In this document: piece by piece, positions 1 to 9,037 of the stretch
Layout: each line of letters begins with the position of its first letter
How positions within the stretch are numbered: position 1 is the stretch's first letter
From: Marinobacter oulmenensis
GTDB taxonomy: Bacteria > Pseudomonadota > Gammaproteobacteria > Pseudomonadales > Oleiphilaceae
Length of the DNA: 64,000 bases
Direction of reading: 5' to 3'
NCBI RefSeq assembly: GCF_014201735.1
Contig: NZ_JACHFE010000004.1
Span: 350,157-414,156 of the forward strand
Translations under genes and position numbers: made by a program
The notes under the pieces: generated by a model
Databases searched by the model: none
The model's input: only the letters and a program-made list of their open reading frames with translations
Told to the model about the DNA's origin: nothing

Positions 1-675
1 CTCAATTTCCACGGCCACCGAATACGGCAGCTCGGCGCCCAGTTGCCGGGTGATTTTTTCCCGGACCATTTCCGACGCCATGAAACGCTCACTGCGATCG
101 GTGATCTGGTCGTCCGGGTAGAAGTGCACACTCTGGGGCAGATAGCGGCCCACCGCTTCCTCCAGCGGCGCCAGGTTATTTTCCTTGAGCGCTGACAGGG
201 GAATAATTTCGGCAAACTCACGTTTTTCCGCCAGTGCCTGCAGGTGCGGCAACAGCAGATCCCGATTGTCCAGCTTGTCCACTTTGTTAACCGCCAGAAT
301 GACCGGGCAGGTCAGGCGCTTGAGCTTGTCCAGCACCAACTGGTCCGCTTCGGTCCAGGCCAGCTGGTCCACCACAAACACCACGACATCCACGTCAACC
401 AGCGCCGAGGACGCCGCCCGGTTCATGTAGCGGTTCAATGCGCGGGGCTCTTCCTCATGCATCCCCGGCGTATCCACGTAGATGGCCTGTACCGCATCCT
501 CGGTCTTGATACCGAGCACCTGATGGCGGGTGGTCTGGGGCTTGCGGGAGGTAATGCTGAGTTTCTGACCCAGGATATGGTTCAGCAGAGTGGACTTGCC
601 CACGTTGGGGCGTCCGACAATGGCGACAAAACCACAGCGGCTGTCAGGGTTTTCGGGGGCCGTTACATCGTTCAT
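1..675 (-). CDS. era: GTPase Era (partial, C-terminus outside window)
   Basis: Era is an essential GTPase that binds the 3' end of 16S rRNA and assists 30S subunit maturation. The first 225 codons are present; the rest lies before base 1. The start ATG is at 673-675. The G1 motif GRPNVGKS is at residues 21-28, followed by a DTPGMH (G3) motif and NKVD (G4). The last visible residues, including [12 protein letters not shown], are the start of the KH RNA-binding domain. It starts one base after the rnc stop codon, so rnc and era are clearly one transcript, as in many Gammaproteobacteria. The family is certain. Confidence 0.97.
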   Translation of the reverse strand, partial: MNDVTAPENPDSRCGFVAIVGRPNVGKSTLLNHILGQKLSITSRKPQTTRHQVLGIKTEDAVQAIYVDTPGMHEEEPRALNRYMNRAASSALVDVDVVVFVVDQLAWTEADQLVLDKLKRLTCPVILAVNKVDKLDNRDLLLPHLQALAEKREFAEIIPLSALKENNLAPLEEAVGRYLPQSVHFYPDDQITDRSERFMASEMVREKITRQLGAELPYSVAVEIE

Positions 676-676
676 G

Positions 677-1363
677 TCAGGTCTCCACGCCCAGTTCCCG
701 GAGTGCATTGCGGGCCGCCTGCTGCTCAGCAATACGGCGACTGCTTCCGGTACCGGTGGTTCGACGGTCCAGCGAAGGCAGTGCACAGGACACATGGAAC
801 GTCTGGTTATGGGCCTCGCCGTCCACCGAAATCACATCGTACCGGGGCAGCGGGAATTGCCGGGACTGCAGGTATTCCTGCAGGCGGGTTTTGGGATCTT
901 TCTGGGTGTCCTGAATATCGAGCCCGGCCAGACGCTGCTCGAACCAGCGCAGGACCTGCTGCCGGCAGGTATCGAAGTCGCTGTCCAGGTAGATGGCGCC
1001 AATAATGGACTCCACCGCATCCGCCAGTATCGACTCCCGACGGAAGCCGCCGCTTTTGAGTTCACCGGAGCCCAGCCTCAGGTACTGGCCCAGTTCGAAC
1101 TCCCGGCCGATCTCGGCCAGGGTCACGCCTTTAACCATGCGCGCCCGCAGCCGGCTCAACTGCCCTTCACGGGCCTTCTCAAAATGGTGGTAGAGGTGCT
1201 CGGCGATCACCATGTTAACGATGGAGTCACCAAGAAACTCCAGACGTTCGTTGTTCTGATTGCCATAACTGCGGTGGGTCAGCGCCAGCAGCAGCCGCTC
1301 GGGCTCGCTGAACTGATAACCAATGCGGCGCTGAAGCTGTTCTAGATCCGGATGTGAACTCAC
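677..1363 (-). CDS. rnc: Ribonuclease III
   Basis: This 228-residue protein is RNase III, which cuts double-stranded RNA in rRNA precursors and regulatory duplexes. The catalytic signature [13 protein letters not shown] lies at about residues 37-49, and a C-terminal double-stranded RNA-binding domain (about 155-226) ends near the [10 protein letters not shown] segment. The length matches the family. The start is GTG at 1361-1363 and overlaps the stop of the preceding DUF4845 gene by 4 bases, which suggests translational coupling. It belongs to a lepA-lepB-DUF4845-rnc-era operon. Confidence 0.97.
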   Translation of the reverse strand: MSSHPDLEQLQRRIGYQFSEPERLLLALTHRSYGNQNNERLEFLGDSIVNMVIAEHLYHHFEKAREGQLSRLRARMVKGVTLAEIGREFELGQYLRLGSGELKSGGFRRESILADAVESIIGAIYLDSDFDTCRQQVLRWFEQRLAGLDIQDTQKDPKTRLQEYLQSRQFPLPRYDVISVDGEAHNQTFHVSCALPSLDRRTTGTGSSRRIAEQQAARNALRELGVET

Positions 1364-1743
1364 TTGCCCTTCAACTCATACTCATGCTGGAAGTGGACAA
1401 CGGTATCCACGTTGGCCACTAGACTGTTTCGAACCTCATAATCCACTTTGATCACCACCACATCCTCGTCTTTCTCGACGGAAATGTTCTTGGCATCAAA
1501 GCCGCGGACGTTATTGACGCTCAGACGTTTGTTAATCAGGCCCCGCACCTGGGCCGGCCCCATCATGGAGAGGCCATCGGTGCCATCCAGGCTCTCCAGG
1601 GCCTCCTGGATAGTCAGGTCGTCGATGTAAGCCGGCCCCAGTTTGACCGCGAACATCAGCAAAGCACCGAAGAACAGTGCGATAATCATCACCGAGGAGG
1701 CGCCGCCCTGCTGCCTGGCACCCAAACATGTGTAGCTATTCAT
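1360..1743 (-). CDS. DUF4845 family small membrane protein
   Basis: This is a small protein of about 127 residues with one N-terminal hydrophobic segment (around residues 15-37, ending in [15 protein letters not shown]) and a soluble C-terminal domain. It matches the DUF4845 family by its position between lepB and rnc and by its pattern. Its function is unknown; the location beside signal peptidase and RNase III is conserved in Pseudomonas-type genomes. I chose the ATG at 1743 (MNSYTCLG) rather than an in-frame start seven codons upstream because homologues normally begin just before the membrane segment. Confidence 0.8.
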   Translation of the reverse strand: MNSYTCLGARQQGGASSVMIIALFFGALLMFAVKLGPAYIDDLTIQEALESLDGTDGLSMMGPAQVRGLINKRLSVNNVRGFDAKNISVEKDEDVVVIKVDYEVRNSLVANVDTVVHFQHEYELKGK

Positions 1744-1770
1744 GACAGCGTCACTCCGGAACAAACAGAA

Positions 1771-2574
1771 TCAGTCAATACTGCCCACTCGCTCAAAAGA
1801 TGGCAGAGTGGTCAGCGATTTCCAGTGCATCCAGATCGCAAAGGCCTTGCCTACCACAAGTTCATCCGGAACCGTGCCCCAGAAGCGGCTGTCGTTGCTG
1901 TTGTCCCGGTTGTCGCCCATCACGAAGTAATGCCCTTCCGGTACCACCCATTCACCTTCGCCGGCACCAGTCATCCGGCCCATGGTATGGTAAATATCAT
2001 GCTCGACACTGCCGAGCTGTTCACGCCACCGCTCAACCGGCGGCAAACGGGCAACAAAGCTCCGCGGTACCGGGTCACCGTTGATGAACAGGTGCTTGTT
2101 ACGGTAGCGGATGTGATCGCCCGGCAGCCCGACCACCCGCTTGATGTAATTGGTGCTCCGGTCTTCGGGATAACGGAAGACCATGACATCCCCGCGCTCG
2201 GGGTCACCAATCTCCAGCACTTTGGTGCCAGCCACCGGCAGCCGCACGCCATAGGCGTACTTGTTCACCAGGATGAAGTCACCCACTTCCAGCGTTGGCA
2301 ACATGGAACCGGATGGGATCTGGAAGGGTTCCACCAGGAAGGAACGCAGAACCAGTACCACCGCCAGCACCGGAAAAAAGGACCGACTGACATCAATCAG
2401 CCAGGGCTCCTTGGGTTCTTCCTCTTCCGACGGGGACGGTGTTTCTGCCGCTCCGCCCAGGGTTCCGGTGGAGGCGGCCATGCGCCGCTTTTTCAGGAAC
2501 AGCACATCGGCCAGCCAGATCACACCGGTGACCAGAGTGAGGATCACCAGTACCAGCGGAAAATTAATGTCCAT
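1771..2574 (-). CDS. lepB: Signal peptidase I
   Basis: This 267-residue inner-membrane serine protease removes signal peptides from exported proteins. Two N-terminal hydrophobic segments (about 5-27 and 63-80) are separated by a charged cytoplasmic loop. The catalytic serine is S90 in IPSGSM and the general base is K145 in YIKRVVGLPGD, almost the same positions as the S90/K145 pair in E. coli. A C-terminal MGDNRDNSNDSR motif (box E) is also present. It lies 15 bases downstream of lepA, in the usual lepA-lepB order. Confidence 0.97.
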   Translation of the reverse strand: MDINFPLVLVILTLVTGVIWLADVLFLKKRRMAASTGTLGGAAETPSPSEEEEPKEPWLIDVSRSFFPVLAVVLVLRSFLVEPFQIPSGSMLPTLEVGDFILVNKYAYGVRLPVAGTKVLEIGDPERGDVMVFRYPEDRSTNYIKRVVGLPGDHIRYRNKHLFINGDPVPRSFVARLPPVERWREQLGSVEHDIYHTMGRMTGAGEGEWVVPEGHYFVMGDNRDNSNDSRFWGTVPDELVVGKAFAIWMHWKSLTTLPSFERVGSID

Positions 2575-2589
2575 CCAGGTGCCTTAGTT

Positions 2590-4392
2590 CTATTTGTCGA
2601 CTTGAAGTACTGCAAGGAACGCTTCCTGGGGCACCTCGACGTTCCCCAGCTGTTTCATGCGCTTCTTACCCTCTTTCTGCTTCTGCAGAAGTTTCTTCTT
2701 CCGGCTGACATCACCACCGTAACACTTGGCCGTTACGTTCTTGCGCAGGGCCTTGACGGTCACCCGGGCGACCACGTGGGTACCGATGGCGGCCTGAATG
2801 GCAATATCAAACATCTGCCGGGGAATCAGCTCTTTCATCTTCTCGATCAACTGACGGCCTTTGTAATGGGCCTGCTCCTTGTGCACGATCAGCGCCAGGG
2901 CATCCACCCGATCGCCATTGATCAGCACATCCAGGCGCACCAGGTTCGCGGTCTGGAAGCGCTGGAACTGGTAGTCCAGGGAAGCAAAGCCCCGGCTCGC
3001 TGACTTGATCCGGTCAAAGAAGTCCATGACCACCTCGGCCATGGGCAGTTCATAGGTCAGTTGCACCTGGGTCGACATGAAGTGCATGTTTTTCTGTACG
3101 CCCCGCTTTTCTTCACACAGGGCGATCACGTTGCCCAGGTGCTCCTGCGGTACCAGAATGCTGGCTTCAACAATCGGCTCGCGCATCTCCTCGATGGAGC
3201 CGGCCTCCGGCAGCCTTGAGGGGTTGTCCACGGCCAGGGTTTCGCCCTGATTGGTGATCACCTCGTAAATAACCGTGGGCGCAGTGGTGATCAGGTCAAT
3301 ACCGTATTCACGCTCCAGCCGTTCCTGGATGATCTCCATGTGCAACATGCCCAGGAAACCACAGCGGAAACCGAAGCCCAGAGCATCCGAGTTTTCCGGC
3401 TCGAAGAACAGCGAGGCGTCGTTGAGCGTCAGTTTTTCCAGGGCATCCCGGAAGTCTTCGTAATCGTCGGCATTGACCGGGAACATGCCAGCGTAAACCT
3501 GGGGTTTGACCTTCTTGAAACCGGGGATCCGGTCGGTTTCCTCGGCGTATTTCTGGTGCACAATGGTGTCGCCCACCGGCGCACCGTTGATGTCCTTGAT
3601 ACCGGCGATGACAAACCCGACATCGCCGGTATCCAGAATAGCGGTATCCTTGGGCTTGGGATTGAAGATCCCGACCTTTTCGGCTGTCCAGGCCTTGCCG
3701 GTGGACTTGATGACAATCTTGTCGCCCTTGCGCAGACAACCTTCGGTAATCCGCACCAGCGACACCACGCCCAGATAGTTATCGAACCAGGAATCGATAA
3801 TCAGCGCCTGCAAAGGGGCGTTGTGATCACCCTTGGGGGGCGGCACCTTACGGATCAGGTCCTCTAGCACATCCTCAACACCCAGACCGCTTTTGGCACT
3901 GCAACGCACCGCGTCCGTGGCCTCGATCCCGATAATGTCCTCAATCTCGGCAGCCACCCGGTCCGGCTCCGCCTGGGGCAGGTCCATCTTGTTGAGCACG
4001 GGCACGACTTCCAGCCCCTGTTCAATGGCGGTGTAGCAGTTGGCAACAGACTGGGCTTCAACGCCCTGCCCGGCATCCACCACCAGCAGTGCGCCCTCAC
4101 AGGCGTACAGGGAACGGGACACCTCGTAGGAGAAATCCACGTGCCCAGGGGTATCGATAAAATTGAGCTTGTAGGTCTGGCCGTCGCGCGCCTTGTAATC
4201 CAGCGTTACGCTCTGAGCCTTGATGGTAATCCCGCGTTCCCTTTCCAGGTCCATGGAATCCAGCACCTGATCCGCCATTTCACGGTCGGTCAGACCACCG
4301 CAGACCTGGATGAATCGGTCCGCCAGGGTGGATTTGCCATGATCGATATGGGCGATAATGGAAAAGTTACGGATTCGGCTCAGGTCAGTCAC
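2590..4392 (-). CDS. lepA: Translation elongation factor 4 (LepA)
   Basis: This 600-residue protein is EF4/LepA, a ribosome-associated GTPase that influences translation under stress and 30S biogenesis. The GTP-binding P-loop AHIDHGKST is at residues 14-22, followed by DTPGHVDF (G3) and NKMDLP (G4). The LepA-specific C-terminal domain ends in a lysine-rich stretch ([18 protein letters not shown]). The length is typical. It is the first gene of the lepA-lepB-DUF4845-rnc-era block and is separated from mucD by a terminator. Confidence 0.98.
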   Translation of the reverse strand: MTDLSRIRNFSIIAHIDHGKSTLADRFIQVCGGLTDREMADQVLDSMDLERERGITIKAQSVTLDYKARDGQTYKLNFIDTPGHVDFSYEVSRSLYACEGALLVVDAGQGVEAQSVANCYTAIEQGLEVVPVLNKMDLPQAEPDRVAAEIEDIIGIEATDAVRCSAKSGLGVEDVLEDLIRKVPPPKGDHNAPLQALIIDSWFDNYLGVVSLVRITEGCLRKGDKIVIKSTGKAWTAEKVGIFNPKPKDTAILDTGDVGFVIAGIKDINGAPVGDTIVHQKYAEETDRIPGFKKVKPQVYAGMFPVNADDYEDFRDALEKLTLNDASLFFEPENSDALGFGFRCGFLGMLHMEIIQERLEREYGIDLITTAPTVIYEVITNQGETLAVDNPSRLPEAGSIEEMREPIVEASILVPQEHLGNVIALCEEKRGVQKNMHFMSTQVQLTYELPMAEVVMDFFDRIKSASRGFASLDYQFQRFQTANLVRLDVLINGDRVDALALIVHKEQAHYKGRQLIEKMKELIPRQMFDIAIQAAIGTHVVARVTVKALRKNVTAKCYGGDVSRKKKLLQKQKEGKKRMKQLGNVEVPQEAFLAVLQVDK

Positions 4393-4512
4393 AGACAGTA
4401 ATTACTCACTTGATGACGGGAAATGGATCCGGCAAGACCATGCTTGGTGTCCGGGACGGCGTGATTTTACCGGTTAGCGACGGCTATTACCACGATCCGC
4501 CCGGTCTCGATA

Positions 4513-4557
4513 CAAAAAGGCCCTCCGGGGCGACAACTGCCGCCAACCCGAGGGCCC
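4513..4557 (-). terminator. Rho-independent terminator after mucD
   Basis: Arms GGCCCTC (4519-4525) and GAGGGCC (4550-4556) form a GC-rich stem, extended by GGG/CCC pairs. On the minus strand the stem is followed by a T5 run (complement of 4514-4518). It is placed just downstream of the mucD stop and upstream of lepA. Confidence 0.75.
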
Positions 4558-4601
4558 ATCCTGCGCCGGGCATCCAGCGGACACCCGATCTTTCGGGACG
4601 A

Positions 4602-6077
4602 TCAGGGCTTCATTACAAGATAGCTTGCCCGGCCCTGGCGAACGATGCGCACGGAAACCGCCCGATCTTCGGGCAGATCCGCTACCGCCTCACGGAAATC
4701 CTTGACCGAACGCACAGGCTGGCGATTGATCTCTGTGATCACATCCCTGGGCCGGATGCCAGCAGCATAAGCTGCCCCCCGATCCACCTCGGTCACCACG
4801 ACACCGCCTTCAAGGCCGGCTGAGCGCGCCACTTCCGGCGGCAGGGACTCAACCACCAGTCCCAGGGCGCCCGCGCCGGAGTCCTGACCACCGGATGCCG
4901 GTTCCTCCGCTGAGGCGCGTTCGTCCGGCAACTCACCAATGGTAACGTCCACATCCACTTCACGCCCCTCTCGCAGCACGGTCAGGGTCGCCGTTTCGCC
5001 TATCGGCGTGCGACCAACCATCGGCGGCAGGTCGGAAGACATCTCCACCTCGTCGCCGTTGTACTCCAGGACAATATCACCGGACTTCAGGCCTGCCTCG
5101 GCCGCCGGAGAATCGGCCATGACTTCGGCCACCAGGGCACCACGGGGACGCTTGAGACCAAAGGTTTCGGCCAGATCACGATTGACTTCCTGGATCAGCA
5201 CCCCGAGCCAGCCCCGGGCTACACTGCCCTCATCACGAATCTGCCGGAACACATTCATGGCATCATCAATGGGGATGGCAAAGGAGACGCCCATGAAACC
5301 ACCGGACCGGGTATAAATCTGGGAGTTGATGCCAATCACCTCGCCGTCCATGTTGAACAGCGGGCCGCCGGAGTTACCCGGGTTGATGGCCACATCGGTC
5401 TGGATGAAGGGTACGTAGTTCTCTGACGGCAGGTTACGCCCCAGGGCACTGACGATACCGGCCGTTACTGTGTAGTCGAAACCAAAGGGGGAGCCGATCG
5501 CGAACACCCATTCCCCCACTTTCAGATCCCGGGACTGGCCGATGCTGACCACGGGCAGGTCTTCAGCGTCATCAATCCGGAGCACAGCCATGTCAGAGCG
5601 CGGATCGGTTCCAACAATGGTGGCCTGGAATTCCCGGCGGTCACTCAGGCGAACGGTCACCTCATCAGCGCCCTCAACCACGTGGTTATTGGTCAGCACA
5701 TAGCCATCAGCCGAAACAATGAACCCGGAGCCCATGGAACGACGGGGCTGCTGAGAGTGGGGGGAACCACCAAACGGCGACTGGGGACCGCGGAAGAACT
5801 CCTGGAGGAAAGGTGGCAGTTGCTCCAACTGGCGCTCATCAAAGGGCAGGCCATGAAAGCTGGACGACTGGCTCTCGGGCTCGGTGGTCGTACTGATGTT
5901 GACCACAGCACTGGAGTTCTCCTCCACCAGCTCGGTAAAATCCGGCAGCTCCCGGGCCGCAAGTGACTGACTCCAGAAAACGCTCACCAGAGCCGCCACC
6001 ATGAAAAGCATCCCCCACAGTTTGCCGGGCGTCAGGCTCCGGGACATGCGGGCGACTTCAATCTGTGTACTTGGCAT
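4602..6077 (-). CDS. mucD: Periplasmic serine protease MucD (DegP/HtrA family)
   Basis: This is an HtrA-type periplasmic protease/chaperone that degrades misfolded envelope proteins and, in Pseudomonas, dampens AlgU activation. It has an N-terminal signal or anchor segment, a trypsin-like domain with the triad H132 (TNNHVVEG), D162 (RSDMAVL) and S236 (NPGNSGGP), and two PDZ domains in the C-terminal half. The ATG at 6077 is chosen over a GTG six codons upstream because an AGGGGG sequence sits seven bases before it. It closes the algU-mucA-mucB-rseC-mucD cluster, though an 80-base gap separates it from rseC. Confidence 0.95.
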   Translation of the reverse strand: MPSTQIEVARMSRSLTPGKLWGMLFMVAALVSVFWSQSLAARELPDFTELVEENSSAVVNISTTTEPESQSSSFHGLPFDERQLEQLPPFLQEFFRGPQSPFGGSPHSQQPRRSMGSGFIVSADGYVLTNNHVVEGADEVTVRLSDRREFQATIVGTDPRSDMAVLRIDDAEDLPVVSIGQSRDLKVGEWVFAIGSPFGFDYTVTAGIVSALGRNLPSENYVPFIQTDVAINPGNSGGPLFNMDGEVIGINSQIYTRSGGFMGVSFAIPIDDAMNVFRQIRDEGSVARGWLGVLIQEVNRDLAETFGLKRPRGALVAEVMADSPAAEAGLKSGDIVLEYNGDEVEMSSDLPPMVGRTPIGETATLTVLREGREVDVDVTIGELPDERASAEEPASGGQDSGAGALGLVVESLPPEVARSAGLEGGVVVTEVDRGAAYAAGIRPRDVITEINRQPVRSVKDFREAVADLPEDRAVSVRIVRQGRASYLVMKP

Positions 6078-6157
6078 TTCAACCCCCTGATTCACTACTT
6101 GGCAACTCGATTTTTGGGGACAGGACGTGCGATTTTCAACTTAAAAAACCGTAGGCA

Positions 6158-6604
6158 TTACAGACATGTAACAGAAGCAATCCGGCTAACCCGAAGCAGC
6201 CGGGGCTGATATCCGGCGCCTGCACGGGACTGCCATCGACGCACGGCGAGAAAGCCCCCAGCCAGCCCGCCCAGAGCCCCCAGCATCGCCGCCAGGTCTG
6301 AGCCCCAGACCTGATAACCCCAAACGGTGGCGGCAATCATCAGTGCCATGGGCACACCATAAACCGCCAGTGACGCGCGCAGCAGTGACTGCTCATCAAT
6401 ACCGATCTCCACCTCGTCACCAACACGGGCTCCCACCGGATTATCGACCAGAATCTGATTGGCCCGGCCACCAGATACGGATGCCAGGGCACGCTGGCCA
6501 CAACCGGAGCGCGCCGAGCAACTCTGGCAGGCGCTGGTCCGAATCGTCTGGACCCAGGCCTGATCCCCCTTGATGCCCACGACCTTGCCGGTTTCCGTAA
6601 TCAT
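6158..6604 (-). CDS. rseC: SoxR-reducing/sigma-E regulatory protein RseC (MucC)
   Basis: This 148-residue inner-membrane protein belongs to the RseC/MucC family, which modulates sigma-E activity and contributes to SoxR reduction. Cysteines at residues 26, 29 and 35 make the family's N-terminal Cys-rich motif. Two hydrophobic segments occupy roughly residues 77-120. It overlaps the rseB stop by 4 bases and is the fourth gene of the algU operon. Confidence 0.92.
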   Translation of the reverse strand: MITETGKVVGIKGDQAWVQTIRTSACQSCSARSGCGQRALASVSGGRANQILVDNPVGARVGDEVEIGIDEQSLLRASLAVYGVPMALMIAATVWGYQVWGSDLAAMLGALGGLAGGFLAVRRWQSRAGAGYQPRLLRVSRIASVTCL

Positions 6605-7629
6605 GAGCCCGGCATCTCAGCCGACAGTTCATTGTCAATCTGCACAGATTCCGCCACTTTGCGGGCCGTCGGTGGCGGCACCTCGCCGACAACGGCAATC
6701 AGGAAGGTCCGCTCCCCGACTGACACCTCCCTCATGTAGATGGTGGTCGCGCCAACCCTGGAGACACCCGTTGGCATTTTCAGTCGGCCGACAGGCTCGA
6801 CAAAGACGGAGAACGCGGCCAGTCCGTCGGAAAAGGCCACCGCTTTCCCGTTACCGGAACGGGGAGCCGCAGCAGGCTCAAACCCCGCCGGCCGCCAGTC
6901 CAGGGTCCAGCCGTTCATCCGGCCAACACTGGAATGATCACCTTCTTTCGGCCCCAGGGTGCGGGCAATCTCGCGCCCGCTGGTCTGGACTTTCAGCTCA
7001 TCATCGGAAATGTCATCGGTGATATCGAGGCTGGTGAACTGGAAATGCTCAAGTACCCGGCCGTCGGTGTCGGTGACATGGCTCTTGATCAGCAGGCCGG
7101 TGTTTTTCTCAAGCCAGAGCCGGTAGCTGTAGCGGTTTTCGTCCCTCGCCCTGAGGGCAATGGTTACCACATCGTAACCGGCGATGCGGTCCTCGCCGAC
7201 ACGTTCAGGGCGATACCACTGGCCGACGGGCATGAACTGGGTGGAAAACGCCTCGGCAAACGGACCGGATGGAATGACATCGTCCAGCCGTACGCGCCCC
7301 TGATCCGGCAGCACGCAGACCACATCCATGCCCTTGCGGACAATTTCGCCGCCGGCACCGTCCTGCAACACCAGCCGTTCCTCGACCCGACCCTCGCGGT
7401 AGCGATGAACAATGCGCAGGGATTGCACCTGGGCTCCGCGGGAATAGACAAAAACGCCACGGTAGGAGGTCATGTTCAGAGCAGGGCCAAGCTGCTCCAG
7501 CCACTCAGAGGCTGAACGCGGCTCTTGCCCCCCGCTGCTATTTCCGGAGTCTGCCAGCACGGCGGCTGGCACCAGAAGCAGAAGTGACATCAGCAGCGCC
7601 CGCAGCGGCAATCTACCCGCTAACCCCAT
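6601..7629 (-). CDS. rseB: Sigma-E regulatory protein RseB (MucB)
   Basis: This 342-residue periplasmic protein is MucB/RseB, which binds the periplasmic part of the anti-sigma factor MucA, protects it from proteolysis and senses mislocalised lipoproteins or LPS. A signal peptide (about residues 1-26, ending in AAVLADS) precedes two beta-rich domains typical of the family. It lies 17 bases after mucA and overlaps rseC by 4 bases. The start ATG at 7629 places the signal peptide correctly. Confidence 0.95.
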   Translation of the reverse strand: MGLAGRLPLRALLMSLLLLVPAAVLADSGNSSGGQEPRSASEWLEQLGPALNMTSYRGVFVYSRGAQVQSLRIVHRYREGRVEERLVLQDGAGGEIVRKGMDVVCVLPDQGRVRLDDVIPSGPFAEAFSTQFMPVGQWYRPERVGEDRIAGYDVVTIALRARDENRYSYRLWLEKNTGLLIKSHVTDTDGRVLEHFQFTSLDITDDISDDELKVQTSGREIARTLGPKEGDHSSVGRMNGWTLDWRPAGFEPAAAPRSGNGKAVAFSDGLAAFSVFVEPVGRLKMPTGVSRVGATTIYMREVSVGERTFLIAVVGEVPPPTARKVAESVQIDNELSAEMPGS

Positions 7630-7646
7630 AACCTTACCTCAGTCCC

Positions 7647-8216
7647 TCAGTAGCCATCGGACGCGCTTACCAGCCGGGCATAACCAACCGACCCACGCCC
7701 GACACCCACACTGTTATGCTGGGCATGTTCCAGCAGAAACTGGCGCATCTGCCGGCGCTGCTCTTCATCGAGCCCCTGAAGTGCCAGCTCATCAGTCCCG
7801 GTGGGTAGCAGGGCAGCATTCTGTTGCGCCCCAGCGGGCACGGTGGAGGTTGCCAGTGGCTGTGAGTTGCGGGCATCCCAGCCGGTACCAGCACCAAAAC
7901 CAATCACCAGGGCCAGGGTCACCATGGCAGCCACCGGCCAGTGCCAGCTCACGGCTTTCACATCCCGGCCGGTGCTGGCAGCAGGCTGAGGCTGCACGCC
8001 TCTCTGGCTATCCAACCGTTCCCGTACCGCACCGGCAATGTCCATACCCGCCGCAGGGCCATGATTGTCGTGCATCAGATCACGGATTTCCTGCCAGCGC
8101 CGCCACTGGCTCCGCACCCCATCCTGGTCGGCCTGGGATAACAGACGCCGAACCGACAGTTCGTCCGCCTCATCATCCATCATGGCCGACAGGGTTTCTC
8201 TGAGACGCTCGTCCAT
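7647..8216 (-). CDS. mucA: Anti-sigma factor RseA/MucA
   Basis: This inner-membrane anti-sigma factor holds AlgU/RpoE inactive in the cytoplasm until regulated proteolysis frees it. The N-terminal domain (MDERLRETLSAMMDDEADEL) is the sigma-binding domain of the family, and a single membrane segment lies in the middle (WPVAAMVTLALVIGFGAG). The periplasmic tail ends in YARLVSASDGY. I prefer the ATG at 8216; an in-frame GTG at 8231 overlaps the algU stop. Length is about 189 residues, as in Pseudomonas MucA. Confidence 0.93.
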   Translation of the reverse strand: MDERLRETLSAMMDDEADELSVRRLLSQADQDGVRSQWRRWQEIRDLMHDNHGPAAGMDIAGAVRERLDSQRGVQPQPAASTGRDVKAVSWHWPVAAMVTLALVIGFGAGTGWDARNSQPLATSTVPAGAQQNAALLPTGTDELALQGLDEEQRRQMRQFLLEHAQHNSVGVGRGSVGYARLVSASDGY

Positions 8217-8227
8217 CGGATGCAACC

Positions 8228-8968
8228 TCACTCGTAAGTCGCTGAATGATTGATCATCGGGGCCAACTGCCGGTCAATGGCTTCCCGGGCCCGAAAAATC
8301 CGGCTCCGTACCGTACCAATCGGACACTCCAGAACCCGGGCAATATCTTCGTAGCTCAGCCCGTCGTATTCCCGGAGCAGAAACGCCGAGCGTAATTCCT
8401 CCGGCAGGTCCGCGATAGCGGAACTCAGCGCCTTCTGCAACTGCTCGCGTTGAAGCAGGCGTTCGGGGGAAGCCACATCCCGCAACCGCCCGCCATCATC
8501 AAAATTCTCGGCGTCCGCCACATCCGCACTGCCCTGTGGTCGACGGCCCCGCGCCTCCAGAAAGTTCTTGGCCGTATTCACGGCAATCCGATACAGCCAG
8601 GTGTAAAACGCGCTGTCACCGCGAAACCGCTCAATCGCCCGGAAGGCTTTGACAAACGTTTCCTGGGTCAGATCCATGACTTCCTGGCTGTCATATACAT
8701 AGCGGCTGATAATGGAAGCCACCCGCGACTGGTATTTCACCACCAGCAGGTCAAACGCCGCCCGGTCACCATTACGGACCTTGCGTACCAGTTGCAGGTC
8801 AGTCTGGCTGTCGGTCGGTTCACCCTGTTTCCAGTCGGTGTCAGGCGTCATGGACGAAGCAACTTTCGATTCCGTTTTCCCGGCAACCGGCCGGGCCTTT
8901 GTGAGCATCGCTTGTGTCATCGGTAATATCCGGCATTCGTTCATGGGCTCGGACACCCGAATGGCCAT
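8228..8968 (-). CDS. algU: ECF sigma factor AlgU/RpoE
   Basis: This is the extracytoplasmic-function sigma factor of the envelope stress response. Regions 2 (FDLLVVKYQSRVASII through FRGDSAFYTWLYRIA) and 4 (LSYEDIARVLECPIGTVRSRIFRAR) are both clear. The ORF has about 50 residues before the usual family N-terminus, so the true start may be an internal ATG such as 8920 or 8851; no strong ribosome-binding site decides this. A sequence resembling an AlgU-dependent promoter lies at 8995-9021, consistent with autoregulation. It is the first gene of the algU-mucA-mucB-rseC operon and divergent from nadB. Confidence 0.95.
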   Translation of the reverse strand: MAIRVSEPMNECRILPMTQAMLTKARPVAGKTESKVASSMTPDTDWKQGEPTDSQTDLQLVRKVRNGDRAAFDLLVVKYQSRVASIISRYVYDSQEVMDLTQETFVKAFRAIERFRGDSAFYTWLYRIAVNTAKNFLEARGRRPQGSADVADAENFDDGGRLRDVASPERLLQREQLQKALSSAIADLPEELRSAFLLREYDGLSYEDIARVLECPIGTVRSRIFRAREAIDRQLAPMINHSATYE

Positions 8969-8994
8969 TGCAGCCAGCAGGTCCGTCAGGCCAA

Positions 8995-9021
8995 ATAGAC
9001 AGCAAGCGCAAAGTTTAGTTC
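8995..9021 (-). promoter_or_regulatory. Candidate AlgU/RpoE autoregulatory promoter
   Basis: On the minus strand GAACTA, a 16-base spacer and TCTAT read towards algU. The known consensus is GAACTT-N16/17-TCTGA, so the -35 matches 5 of 6 and the -10 keeps TCT. The predicted transcription start, near 8988, is just upstream of the longest algU start codon. Confidence 0.55.
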
Positions 9022-9037
9022 AATACACCTCCACATT

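Noticed and set aside
4410..4823. 137-codon open frame in the lepA-mucD gap
   Set aside because: It runs through a terminator and antisense into mucD with no family match.
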